Assembly: GCA_035610365.1 (NCBI GenBank)
Contig: CM069435.1
Coordinates: 60,013,389 to 60,077,388 of the forward strand
Source of the DNA: Aquatica leii
Taxonomy: Eukaryota > Arthropoda > Insecta > Coleoptera > Lampyridae
DNA: 64,000 nt
Direction of reading: 5' to 3'
Shown here in pieces: positions 12,060 to 24,300 of the stretch (position 1 is the first letter of the stretch; each line of letters starts with the position of its first letter). The position numbers and the translations under genes are program-made. The notes below the pieces were generated by a model. That model saw nothing but the letters and a program-made list of their open reading frames with translations, had not been told where the DNA came from and made no database searches.

Positions 12060-14162
12060 CGTTTATAACAAGTTTAGAACACGTTGAAAGTCAGTGAATA
12101 AGTTGAAAGCTTATTTTACATCTCAACTAGACAATGAGGTTATTTTCACAATTTTATTGAAAACGTAGTATACAACTTAGTTAGTAAATGGCAAACCAAA
12201 TGAAAATTTTAATCATTTTTGTAATAAACACGTGATTGCTAACACATAAACTTTTAATCTAACGATTAACAGAAAAGAAAGAAAACATTTTTAACAAAAT
12301 CTACTCTAAAAAGCAAAGTTAAATAAGTGAACAAAAAACGTGTAAAATAGCAAATTTTCCTTATGCAAATTTCTTTTAGTTATAGTAATTACAGTCAATA
12401 ACAATGTAATTAATGACTAAGGAAAGCTATAATCATATTTTTAACAAAAACTATATCAATTTTGTTTTAAACGATAATAATTAGATACTTTTATATCATA
12501 ATCTCAAGAAACAAATAAAAATTGTAAAATTGTTAAAAGTGCAATAGGAATTTACTGGAGTTATTAGAAGTAAAAGAAGAAAAAACTTTTGTCAATGTTT
12601 ATAATTACCTACTTAAGTCATGCTGAAATAGAAAATTAAAAAACATTAAGAATACATTTATAACAAAAACTATTTAGCAATTTAGTTTTTCGTTCAAATG
12701 ATTAAAATTAGATACTCTAATAGGTACTATAATGTCAAACAGTAAACAGATAAACTATTTTTTTTTTAATGAACAAAAAAGCAATGCATGTACAAACTGT
12801 AAAAAAAAGTAAATGTTACAATGTTACAGCTACTAAAAACTTAAAGCAAAATTTAAAAGAACAAGAGAAGAAAACTACTTAAAGAATATCTGTTCTAATA
12901 CAAATTGTTTTATAGTTAATGGTGTTATTGTTTAAACGTGGTCTACGTTCTTCGTCAGATAATAAATTACAATCACAAATATCTAGAAACATTTGAATGT
13001 AAATAAGATCCTATTTTTAATTTTGCCATTAGTTCAAAATTAAATAATTGTTTAAAATATTGTAACTAAGAAGAAAAGAAAACGCTTTAGTTATATCTGA
13101 CAATTTATTATATTATATTTTTTTTCTGGTTTGACAGGTTTTAATAACATTAACATTTACTAAATTCATTCAAATTGAATCTGTTTAATCACTAACCGAT
13201 ATCTAGTTTATTAATTTAGAATTTTGTATTGAGAAGCAAGTACGAGATATTCACGAACGAATAGACTTGTTTATAGTTTCAATTTTTGTACTAAGATTTT
13301 TTTTTGTATAATGTAAACCGTTAATTAATTATTATAACACGTGTTTACAATTTAGGAATTTTTAAAATTAAAGTATTAGCTCTATGGGTACTTATACGTA
13401 ACGTTTAATTTTCTTCCTAAAGTTAATGTTACGAATAATTACTATTAAAATCAAACTTTATTAAAATAGAAAACAAAATTACAAAACCATTTCAATACGC
13501 AAAGCAAAACTGATATACACATTGTCACTTAATCTATTGTAAACAATTACGAATACATTCATTTATAAATTTACAATGTACGTACGAGGTAAATCTATTA
13601 AATGTTACCTCTAGTTAGTAGCAGTGTATTTAAAAGTAAATAAATAAATCATTAAAATATATGCTGTAACGTTTAAGAAACATTTAGTGTTAGTTTAGAT
13701 TATAAAAGATAGAGGATACGAAATAGAGCTACGCAAACCAAAGCAAATCGGTCTCTAATCGGCAGTGGCGGACAACTAAAAACTATAACAGGATTACTTC
13801 TTTTAACTTCAATTATGAAAAATTTATTGTATACACCCACGGCTCTTGGAATGGTTATGTTACCTTTAATAATTTGTTTTAATATAAATTATTAGTTAAC
13901 GTAAAGTGTGAAACCGTCTTAGTAGTTATGTTTATGACGAATTGCTTTCTTATATTTATAAAATTTACATACAACATAACAGGTACTTTTTATTTACTTT
14001 TGCAAGTTTTAGTCTAAATTTCTTTCTTCTGCTATTACTGTCACAATTAAAAACTGTACGAACCACAATTCCAGCAAAATGCTAAATTACGTTCAAACAA
14101 GATTTATTTAATATACGTCTTTATACTGAAATAGCGATACACAACTTATTGTGAACCAGAGC

Positions 14163-15302
14163 AATGGCAATCAGACACTATATGACGTGCAGTAAGTCCA
14201 TTTCAAATTCTTATCTTCCATAATCTAAGAGTTTGACAATAATTAATTTAAATTACACTGAAGAGGTTTTACCAACTAAACATAATATTTATATAGCGAG
14301 AAATTTAACTATGTTCTTTCTTTTTGACTTACTTAGTATTTTAATTTAGAAACGCCGTTCCGTTTTAATAATAAACATAAAATAACAGCACAATTAATTT
14401 AAAAAGTATTACAGGCTGAAGCGTTTAAGGTTTGGTATGACTGATAACTTATTTAGCTGTTAAGTTTAAAAAAACTAAACATTTATTTAATAGATCATAT
14501 AATTAGATTCTGATTAAAGTAATAAATCGTCTTAAAAAATTAAAATTGATCGATGTTAAAAAATATAATTGTCAAGGGCTTTAATGACCACAATAATATT
14601 AACTATTACTGACACAAAATAAGTAATTGACAAAAAATTAATTTAATGTTATAATTATAAGTTACTCTAATTTTTATGTTTTCAACAAAACGACTTAATT
14701 GAAATTATTTTTAACGTTATTAACAGTTGTTAAACTTTTATAGTAAACCTTATTATTAGAAATTCAACTGTACAATTAAAAAAAATAATAAAACAGTTTA
14801 AAATAAGAAATATCTTACAATGTTAGGTAATGTTTAAACAAAATTAGAGAATGAAATTGTGTTTTAATTCATTTATATTATAAAAAATTTGTATAAAGTT
14901 TTTACAAGTTTAACGATGACATGATAAATTCTCAAAAACCACGCTGGAACTGTATTCATAGTGAATTATAAAACAATACAAATTTTAATTTATTGTTATT
15001 TGGTAGTGGAATTAAACTTAACTTTTTTAAATATTTTTCACTTGTGTTAATGTTATTCACTCCACCTAAACTTCATCACTTTTCGGAGAATCAATTATTG
15101 TAATAACCTAACCACACTTAAAAGTTTTTGTGTTTTACATCTAAAAGATTGTATTAAAGTCAATAATTATGCTTATTTAAAACTAATAAGTTTTGCATTT
15201 TTTTAGGCTAATTATTATAAACCTGAGATTATATTAACATATAAGAAATAAGGTTAGCTTATTACAAAAGAAGTGAGGTTAACTTATTACAGAAAGAGTG
15301 AG
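14163..15302. other. Loop of the giant inverted repeat
   Basis: 1,140 bp of unique A+T-rich sequence between the arms, without any convincing open frame. Near its right end a unit of about 28 bp (GAGGTTAACTTATTACAGAA and variants) occurs twice at about 15,251-15,300. Confidence 0.8.
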
Positions 15303-18300
15303 GCTCTGGTTCACAATAAGTTGTGTATCGCTATTTCATTTTAAATACATATTTTAAATAAATCTTGTTTGAACGTAATTTAGCATTTTGCTGGAATTGT
15401 GGTTCGTACAGTTTTTAATTGTGACAGTAATAGCAGAAGAAAGAAATTTAGACTAAAACTTGCAAAAGTAAATAAAAAGTACCTGTTATGTTGTATGTAA
15501 ATTTTATAAATATAAGAAAGCAATTCGTCATAAACATAACTACTAAGACGGTTTCACACTTTACGTTAACTAATAATTTATATTAAAACAAATTATTAAA
15601 GGTAACATAACCATTCCAAGAGCCGTGGGTGTATACAATAAATTTTTCATAATTGAAGTTAAAAGAAGTAATCCTGTTATAGTTTTTAGTTGTCCGCCAC
15701 TGCCGATTAGAGACCGATTTGCTTTGGTTTGCGTAGCTCTATTTCGTATCCTCTATCTTTATAATCTAAACTAACACTAAATGTTTCTTAAACGTTACAG
15801 CATATATTTTAATGATTTATTTATTTACTTTTAAATACACTGCTACTAACTAGAGGTAACATTTAATAGATTTACCTCGTACGTACATTGTAAATTTATA
15901 AATGAATGTATTCGTAATTGTTTACAATAGATTAAGTGACAATGTGTATATCAGTTTTGCTTTGCGTATTGAAATGGTTTTGTAATTTTGTTTTCTATTT
16001 TTAATAAAGTTTGATTTTAATAGTAATTATTCGTAACATTAACTTTAGGAAGAAAATTAAACGTTACGTATAAGTACCCATAGAGCTAATACTTTAATTT
16101 TAAAAATTCCTAAATTGTAAACACGTGTTATAATAATTAATTAACGGTTTACATTATACAAAAAAAAATCTTAGTACAAAAATTGAAACTATAAACAAGT
16201 CTATTCGTTCGTGAATATCTCGTACTTGCTTCTCAATACAAAATTCTAAATTAATAAACTAGATATCGGTTAGTGATTAAACAGATTCAATTTGAATGAA
16301 TTTAGTAAATGTTAATGTTATTAAAACCTGTCAAACCAGAAAAAAAATATAATATAATAAATTGTCAGATATAACTAAAGCGTTTTCTTTTCTTCTTAGT
16401 TACAATATTTTAAACAATTATTTAATTTTGAACTAATGGCAAAATTAAAAATAGGATCTTATTTACATTCAAATGTTTCTAGATATTTGTGATTGTAATT
16501 TATTATCTGATGAAGAACGTAGACCACGTTTAAAAAACACCCAAGATTAAATTTTTTAATTAAACAATAACACCATTAACTATAAAACAATTTTTATTAG
16601 AACAGATATTCTTTAAGTAGTTTTCTTCTCTTGTTCTTTTAAATTTTGCTTTAAGTTTTTAGTAGCTGTAACATTGTAACATTTACTTTTTTTACAGTTT
16701 GTACATGCATTGCTTTTTGTTCATTAAAAAAATAGTTTATCTGTTTACTGTTTGACATTCTAGTACCTATTAGAGTCTCTAATTTTAATCATTTGAACGA
16801 AAAGCTAAATTGCTAAATAGTCTTTGTTATAAATGTATTCTTAATGTTCTTTAATTTTCTATTTCAGCATGACTTAAGTAGGTAATTATAAACATTGACA
16901 AAAGTTTTTTCTTCTTTTACTTCTAATAACTCCAGTAAATTCCTATTGCACTTTTAACAATTTTACAATTTTTATTTGTTTCTTGAGATTATGATATAAA
17001 AGTATCTAATTATTATCGTTTAAAACAAAATTGATATAGTTTTTGTTAAAAATATGATTATAGCTTTCCTTAGTCATTAATTACATTGTTATTGACTGTA
17101 ATTACTATAACTAAAAGAAATTTGCATAAGGAAAATTTGCTATTTTACACGTTTTTGTTCACTTATTTAACTTTGCTTTTAGAGTAGATTTTGTTAAAAA
17201 TGTTTTCTTTCTTTTCTGTTAATCGTTAGATTAAAAGTTTATGTGTTAGCAATCACGTGTTTATTACAAAAATGATTAAAATTTTCATTTGGTTTGCCAT
17301 TTACTAACTAAGTTGTATACTACGTTTTCAATAAAATTGTGAAAATAACCTCATTGTCTAGTTGAGATGTAAAATAAGCTTTCAACTTATTCACTGACTT
17401 TCAACGTGTTCTAAACTTGTTATAAACGTTTATTTCTATATATATATATATATATACGATTTTCGAATAACATTTTTTGCTTGTAATCTTAAGTAATTGT
17501 AACGTTATAATATTTACAGACTGATTTAAACAGTTTGCAATATTAATGTAATAGAAACGTATACAGATCTTATTAGGAATTTTATTTCATCAGCTTAGAG
17601 TAAAGTGTATTAATATTTAAGGGGTAGTTTTTGAATTAGCTGATATTACAACAACGTTGTTAAATTGTGTTTTTAGAGAAGTTTTATATAAAATAAGTTT
17701 TAACAAGTCCATCAAAATTTTTGTTAACAAATGAAATACAAAATTATGTTACTCAAATAATCTTTATTGTTTCGATAATGTTGTTTAGTTTTGACGTTAA
17801 CTACAGTTAATACATTTACTAATATTTTTATATGTTAAGAAAAGTATACTAGTGTTATTAACGATTTTAAGAAGTTTTGGTTTTATTTAACTATTCGTTT
17901 TGTAATTTTTAGTTTGCGTTACTTGTAATTGTCAAAGATTTTTTGTTATAAGGAAACTTTTATTAGTAACAATATTTAAAATTTAGAACTGTAGCTGCAA
18001 TACAGCTTAAACAAATACAATTATAATTCGGTTTAGTTTTACAATTAATGTTTGATCTGCATCAATTTGAATTAGTTGTTTGTTTGTACGTAAGTCTTTA
18101 GTAATAAAATAACATTTCTTGTTTTTGTGGTAGAGAAAAAAATGTTAATTGGGTTTAGGTGAATTTGTGAATCATTCGTGTTAAAATGTGCACGAGTAGA
18201 TTTTTTTTTAATAAAACTTGCAATTCTTATATAAATGTTTCTGTTGTGTTGTGTAGTTTTTTGTTTTGATTATTTTTGTATATGTATTCCTCTTTCTTAT

Positions 18301-19463
18301 AAATAAAATGTAGCTTTAAATACTATTTGTTTGCGCAATAGAATGTGCAAAATGCTAGAATTGTTTTGTATATAAGTAATATTACACGTTATCGTTAACA
18401 GAAGGTACATGATTTTTTTACGATATTATTATTTTAGTATAATGTCCGAGTGCAATATTTACCCTTTATGTTTTTCTTTCCTTTGTGCTTCTCAACATAA
18501 ATAGTTTTTATATTACATGTACTACATAAAATACTTTTCAACAATTTTACTTAATTTCTAGGATTTGTCACTATAATTACATAATCATTACCATAACATT
18601 ATTTACTCGCTTTCTACATGAACAATTACTCGTTATCAAAAATAAAATTAGGATTTTATTACCTAACTTGTCACTATAATTATGTAGCGATTATCAATAA
18701 TTTGAAACAAATATTAATATTTGCTGTATTACAATACTTTATTTTTTAACACCGTAAAGATTCATATTAAAAGTATATAAGCAATTGTAGAAAAATATTT
18801 GACATATGTTAAAACAAGTAAATATGATGAGGAACATTGCTTTTGGAATCTTACATTCATTAATAAAAATCTTTAACACACACAATTTTTACATACATAT
18901 TTTGCTTTCTGCAACATTTTAAAGTTATTTGTATTTCTTTAAAAAACTCTGCTAATTATTTAAAACATTGACGTTTTATTAATTTTCAAACTAAAGTTGA
19001 AAACTGAGTGTGAAATGTAAACTAAAAACAAATATTTTTGAACGATGGTTTTAGAATTTTACATTGATTAGTTATAACTAACAGGAAACAAAAGTAAGCT
19101 TTAAAATGTTTTACATTTTTTAAAACTCTTAAAGATTTTTGTTAAATTTCTTTTTCAATAACTTTGATAATGCTATGAGAATTTGTTTCTTTTTAAACTA
19201 AATTTTAAAAAATAACCTGAATTTTTTGAACGTTAGTTTTTGAATCATAGTTAAAAAATTTATTTCTTAATTAAATTATTTAACTTGGATAGTGTAAGTA
19301 AAACGTTTACATTTTTTTATTGTTTTAGTAGTTCCATTATTTCTTAGATGCATAAAGTATTTCAAATACGGATGAAAGAAATTGGGTTGAGTATCTAAAC
19401 TCGATCAGAAATTCAGAAAATATTTTAGAACTTGATACAGCAGATTGCAAAATTATCGGTAAA

Positions 19464-19667
19464 ATGCTTAAATTTACGTTAATATCACAGTATAATTTTT
19501 TTAATTATACAGATCAAGAAATTTATAACACACTTAATGCCAATGGTGTGTACCAAACCGAACTCAAAACGTGCAAGTTTGGACCTACTTTAGTATCGGA
19601 GTTAACTGCTTTCATATTCAGCGACATTGAAGATGAAGTACTTGAAAATTTAAAAGATTTATCTTAA
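19464..19667 (+). CDS. Unknown small protein in right arm of foldback element (67 codons from first Met)
   Basis: Mirror partner of the frame at 9,821-10,024. The frame is open from 19,356, after a stop at 19,353-19,355, giving about 103 codons. TTGTTTTAG at 19,320-19,328 and TTATTTCTTAG just upstream of the opening resemble splice acceptors, so a 3' terminal exon is plausible. The protein would be acidic at its C terminus, with aromatic residues near the start (QYNFFNYTD). Both copies keep an uninterrupted frame despite scattered differences elsewhere in the arms, which hints at constraint or very recent duplication. No family recognised. Confidence 0.5.
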   Translation: MLKFTLISQYNFFNYTDQEIYNTLNANGVYQTELKTCKFGPTLVSELTAFIFSDIEDEVLENLKDLS

Positions 19668-20369
19668 AATGTTATATATTATAATAATAATAATGTCTTT
19701 TGCTTCCAAAAGAAAATTTTTGAATAACTACTACCTTATAGAATTTACACTAATTACATGTCATTGGAAAAGTTATTTGTTGAAACAATCAGCGACCTGA
19801 ATGAATCGGCAGGTATGTATCATAAAACTTTAATTAATAAGTAATAATTGTAAAAATTTATTTTTGGCAATGACACTTTCTTTTATTGTTAGCGATCACA
19901 CTTTGTTTAGTTTTAGCTGCGTACTAGTAAGAACGTTTTAAATTAAAGTGTTTCTGTGTATTACAATGGTAAGTGGTTTATTTATTTTGCAAATTAATCC
20001 TATACGCTTAAACACATGCAATTTTATGCTCTACAAAAGATTATTTTAAATTAAAAAAGTTGATTTTAGTATTTACCTGATTAAAAGTTAGTTTAAATTT
20101 TTTTTTTAAATTTCAGCGATTTTTAAATTTGTTAACTATTAATTTAGTTTAGACCATTTTTTTTTTTTTTTTAAATTAATTTCTAATGTTGTTGATTAAA
20201 CCAACACCTCGTTTAAAAAGAAGCAGTTGATATATTCAAGTAACATTAATTTTTCTTAAGAAATTGGTAGTTATTTTCTTAATTTTATTTTAGTTTTCTA
20301 ACAAGTTTATACGCAGCAGTTTTTGTGCTATTTTTCTTATAATCTACATTAACTTTTTAGAATTTTTTT

Positions 20370-20890
20370 TTTAATAAGCGATTCTTTACAGAGTATTAAG
20401 AGTAAGAGAGAAAGAATATGAAAGTACCGACCGCTAGAAAAGTCCAGATCAACCACAACACGACGGATGCTGTAGAAATGATATAATTAGATACCGTGTG
20501 TATAGTTGCCGTGAATTATCAAGATCCAGATAAACCGTAATGACATAGATGCTGTAGAAAAATGATATAATTATGCCATGAATGTTAATTTAATTTAAAA
20601 ATAAAGTACAATAAATTTTACAAGTCTTTTGTTCAGTATTATTTTTCTAACTAATTTGCATGCAACAATTTTTGTGCTGGTTTTCTTATAATCAACATCA
20701 TCTTAATAAGCGATTCTTTACAGAGTACTGAGGGTAAGAGAAAAAATATGAAAGTACCGATCACTAGAGAAGTTCCGAACAACCCCAACACAAAGGATGC
20801 TGTAGAAAAAATGATATAATTATGCCATGAATGTTAATAAAATTTAAAAATAAAGTACAATAAATTTTACAAGTTTTTTGTTCAGTAAAA
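20370..20890 (-). repeat. Subterminal duplicated modules, right arm
   Basis: Inverse counterpart of 8.6-9.13 kb. It carries two copies of the AGAGTACTGAGGGTAAGAG/AGAGTATTAAGAGTAAGAG block and two of the GATGCTGTAGAAAAATGATA...AAATTTTACAAG block. Confidence 0.72.
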
Positions 20891-21248
20891 AAAACCAATT
20901 GTATACAACAATTGAGCGTTTAAAATTAACTTATTTTCGTAGCTCGCTCGAATCATGAGACTTTATGACGCATAAAAAATTACCAGTTACGCGATGACGC
21001 ACGACGCAATCAAAATTACCAATTATGCGATGATGTAACAATGTAAGAGAGAGAAAAAAAATCGCTGTAAGAGAGAGAAAAAATGTGTGAGTGAGAAAAA
21101 AATGTGTGAGAGAGAAAAAAAAATTCATTGTGAGAGAGAGAGAAAAAAAACTTTCCCAAAAATACAGTCACCCACGTTTCTTCCGAGGTCAGTTCTTAGA
21201 AAGTGAAAGTGTCATTAAAAAAGCAATTAGTGGTGCATAATACCTACT

Positions 21249-21254
21249 ATTATC
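21249..21254. repeat. Right target-site duplication (ATTATC)
   Basis: Exact copy of the hexamer at 8,242-8,247, directly outside the TACCTACT terminus. Confidence 0.85.
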
Positions 21255-24200
21255 ATTTATTCGTTTATAACAAGTCGTTCTCCCGGAGATCTAGTAATGT
21301 GAAAGTTTCGTTTCAGCAGACTTAGTATAAACTTAAACTTGTTAATTTTTTTCTTTAAGCAGTTACTTATTTGCACTCGACAATATTAACGCGTTTATTC
21401 GTTTCACATGCTAGCGACGTTAAAATGTCTGGGTTATATTACTCGCTATCATTAAAAAACCTTGATCGTTAAATAACTGCAAACAACAAAACTTTAAATA
21501 AAAAACACTTTTATTTGTAAAAACCAATCTTGAACATACTTACAATTCAAGTTTATTATAAGACTATATACTACACTAAAATATTGAATTATATAAACAT
21601 TTATGATTTGTATTAAGAGGGGGCTCCACAGCACGAATTCCTCGAGATGGCGCCACTGGTTAAATCAAATGTGATTTTAAATCATCTTTTTTAGCCTTAT
21701 AACGCAAAATTTTCATAAAAACTAAAGCTTACCTTAAAGACTGTTCTTAGCTTTTGGGGCTAACACCGTTTTTATAGAAATAGTAGTTAAAATAAGACCA
21801 CAATAAATTATTAAATATTGAAAATTTCAAATTTTTTTTTTACTTTACGTAATTCAAAATTGTACCATCCCCTGCGAAATTTAGCGGTTTGTAACATATT
21901 TCAAGCTAAAATGCGAATTTTGCTTATTAACGCTACAAATCAAAATAAACTAGTTAAATTCATTGCAGAGCGAACCTAGCGGTATATTTGTAGAAGTAAA
22001 GCTGTATAAAAGTTCAACTACTTCTCGAAGGGAGCGCTGTAAATTAGATGTATCTATATTTTATTTGATGATGTTTACTGCATCAACTTCCGCTATTTAG
22101 TGATAAACAATGTATTATTGAGAAAGTATTGCTCTGTATTATGTTTCACTTGTGTGTAGAAGTGTAGATATATGAGAAATAATTCGAAAGTTCAGTATTG
22201 CCAAAAATAAACAAGTTTTGTAAAACATTGCAGCCTCTTCAAAAAACCGATCATCGATTGCCTATAAAATAACTACCGTAAACAACGATCTCTTATAAAG
22301 TAACAATAGCGGTTGTGGAAAACTAATTGCTCTTAGTCATAAAAACAAAAAAAAACAAACTAGCGCGATATGACCTTAGGAGCAACATACAGATGTTCAT
22401 TAGTAAGAATAGTAGAAAAGAAATCATTTTTCTAACTTTTAAAAACGGATTACTTCTCTCATTTACAAAAAGTAATATGGTAATACTTTATTGAAATGTA
22501 TAAGGTAATTCCTTTTTAGTACTCTTTTTAAAAGCCAGTGAGCATTAAAAATTCTTGTGGGTGTGTAGTAGTGTATTCTTGCATAATTTATAATCAAGAC
22601 AACCGTTCTATATTAAACGTATGTAAAGAACAAGAACGTACACTGAAAGTATACGTATTATATCACATTTTATAGCTTGATAACCATGTGTCATATCGTA
22701 TTTTACTACTATGCATAAGATAAACAAGTAGTAGCAGTAACATTCCGGTGTAATCAAAAAGAATTTTTATTTGTTATGTAAGTTTATCCTCAAAACATTT
22801 GTGAACGTGTAAGATTTAGGCAATAGAAACAAATTTTGGTTTGTTGTGTTTTTAAACGTAGTGCGGTATATAGATTTTAGAACATAGGGATTTTACATAA
22901 TATGTATATGTAAAACTAAACACTATTCAACGCAAATGTTGGCTGTCTTAATTTTCAATTTTCTGACGTTATTTGCAAAAATAGAATTTTTTTGAATAAC
23001 AATTTATTTTCTAAGCGTTGTGAATTTGTTTGTAGCAGAGTTCTTTTTTTAAATTTCAAATTTTGTTATCTAAGACCCCGAAAAAAAATTTTAAAAATGT
23101 CTGTCTGTACCTAGGTGAAGATAATTTTTTTAGGAATTTTGGTACCATTTTGAAAATCCTCCGATGTAACTTTGCCTTCTAAAATTGTAAAAACGATTTC
23201 TGCTCCGGCGTAATAAAAACCTCTTGATAAAAAGCATTTACCTTACTAACTGATAAAACTATCGCAAAAATAGTCGTGCGATAACGAACATTCTCAAGAG
23301 AATAATCGCGATTATTCCCACCACTAAACTTTTATAATAGTTTTTATTGCGCCACCTGGCTTTCAATAGTGTAACTTCTTTATTTATAATACTTTATGTT
23401 GCGCTACCTGGCTCACAGTAGTATAACTTTTTTATTTTCATAACTTCACCGTTAAAGCAGCACCTACTAGAGGTTATACTCTAGAATGCAAATATGGCCG
23501 ACGAGACCCCGCTCTTAATTTGCTAGTTTTATTCTATGGTATAGCAAGGAAAATCGTGGAAATCTAATTTCCTTTTTCGTTCGTTACATTTTTTAAAAAT
23601 ACACATAAAATTTGTTTTAGTCTGTTTTTTTAACCAAAAAACATTATGTTGTAAAATAATACATAAACAAAAAACATTATGAAAAATTACATATACGTAC
23701 TTAAGCCTTCATGTAGAACAAACATTGTATATATTAGCCATATTTTATTTAACTGGTTCTTGTCGTGTAGTAAATTTTCCAAGGTACTTTCTAATCTAGG
23801 AAACAAATTTATTGCAGTCTTGTAGTTTAAAAGGCTAATAAATTTCTCTACGTATAGACATGTAAATAGAGTGCACGAGTACACGTCCCATATATGTTCT
23901 ACGTTATATTCCCAGCTCTATATTTTCCCTTATTTCCATGAAAATCGAATTTTCTGTTGTTTGTTAGTAGACACAATGAGGCATCTGCATTCTACATAAT
24001 TTAAGATTAAATTTGGCAGAATTTTGAATAAATTTTTCTATTCAAAGATAATTTTTCTTTTATGTATTAACCGAACTGTATTCGTATACAAATATTTTTG
24101 TTTATTTGTTATATTTTTAAAATGAGTAATTAAAAAATCGTATTTATTGATTTTTGTGTTTACTTTTAATTAATAAAAATTCCTAAAATTTAATAAACTA

Positions 24201-24300
24201 TATTAAATGGAATAAACGTGACAAAATTAGCATTTTTGTTTATTATATGTTTAAAATGTTATGAGATATTTGTTATTGTTGCAAGCTTATAGATTCTGTT
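21255..24300. other. A+T-rich stretch without recognisable genes
   Basis: No protein motif or RNA gene on either strand. A unit of about 58 bp with GCGCCACCTGGC / GCGCTACCTGGC at its core is tandemly duplicated at about 23,326-23,440. An open frame at 23,687-23,884 (minus, 65 codons) has no recognisable content. Confidence 0.5.
23326..23440 (+). repeat. Two-copy tandem repeat, unit about 58 bp
   Basis: The copies share TTTATAATA...GCGCYACCTGGCT...AGTAGTGTAACTT-like sequence with a handful of differences. Confidence 0.6.

Larger units (their letters stand above)
8248..14162 (+). repeat. Left arm of the giant inverted repeat
   Basis: 5,915 bp from AGTAGGTA to ...GTGAACCAGAGC. It carries a pyrimidine-rich tract at about 8,348-8,458, duplicated subterminal modules at 8.6-9.13 kb, the small open frame at 9,821-10,024 (minus), and an AT-dinucleotide run at about 12,028-12,050. 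Each has a mirror image in the right arm. Confidence 0.88.
8248..21248. mobile_element. Giant foldback element, 13,001 bp, arms of about 5.9 kb
   Basis: The whole segment is one inverted repeat: left arm 8,248-14,162, loop 14,163-15,302, right arm 15,303-21,248. Spot comparison along the arms shows near identity, with scattered substitutions and one indel of about 30 bp (near 12.93 kb versus 16.53-16.56 kb) that accounts for the arm-length difference. The ends are AGTAGGTATTATGCACC and its inverse, flanked by the perfect 6-bp duplication ATTATC. Such ends mark a transposed unit, not a chromosomal palindrome. A 6-bp duplication with 5'-AG termini is characteristic of Polinton/Maverick elements, and Dada elements can also give 6-7 bp, but I see none of the Polinton genes (polymerase B, integrase, ATPase, protease, capsid). 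If it belongs there it is a gutted, non-autonomous fossil. The only shared coding candidate is a small frame in each arm. Near-identical arms suggest a young element or ongoing arm-to-arm conversion. Confidence 0.85.
15303..21248 (-). repeat. Right arm of the giant inverted repeat
   Basis: 5,946 bp, the inverse of the left arm, ending TACCTACT at 21,248. It carries an AT run at about 17,435-17,455, the small open frame at 19,464-19,667 (plus), duplicated subterminal modules at 20.37-20.89 kb and a purine tract at about 21,044-21,150. An extra block of about 30 bp near 16,533-16,563 is absent from the left arm. Confidence 0.88.

Noticed and set aside
20931-21128. 65-codon frames in both arms through the CTCTCT tract (also 8,368-8,565)
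   Set aside because: Low-complexity translation of a simple pyrimidine tract; not coding.
8248-21248. Palindrome as an assembly artefact
   Set aside because: Exact 6-bp duplication at both outer ends, a unique loop and scattered arm differences are what a transposed element shows, though long-read support is still desirable.
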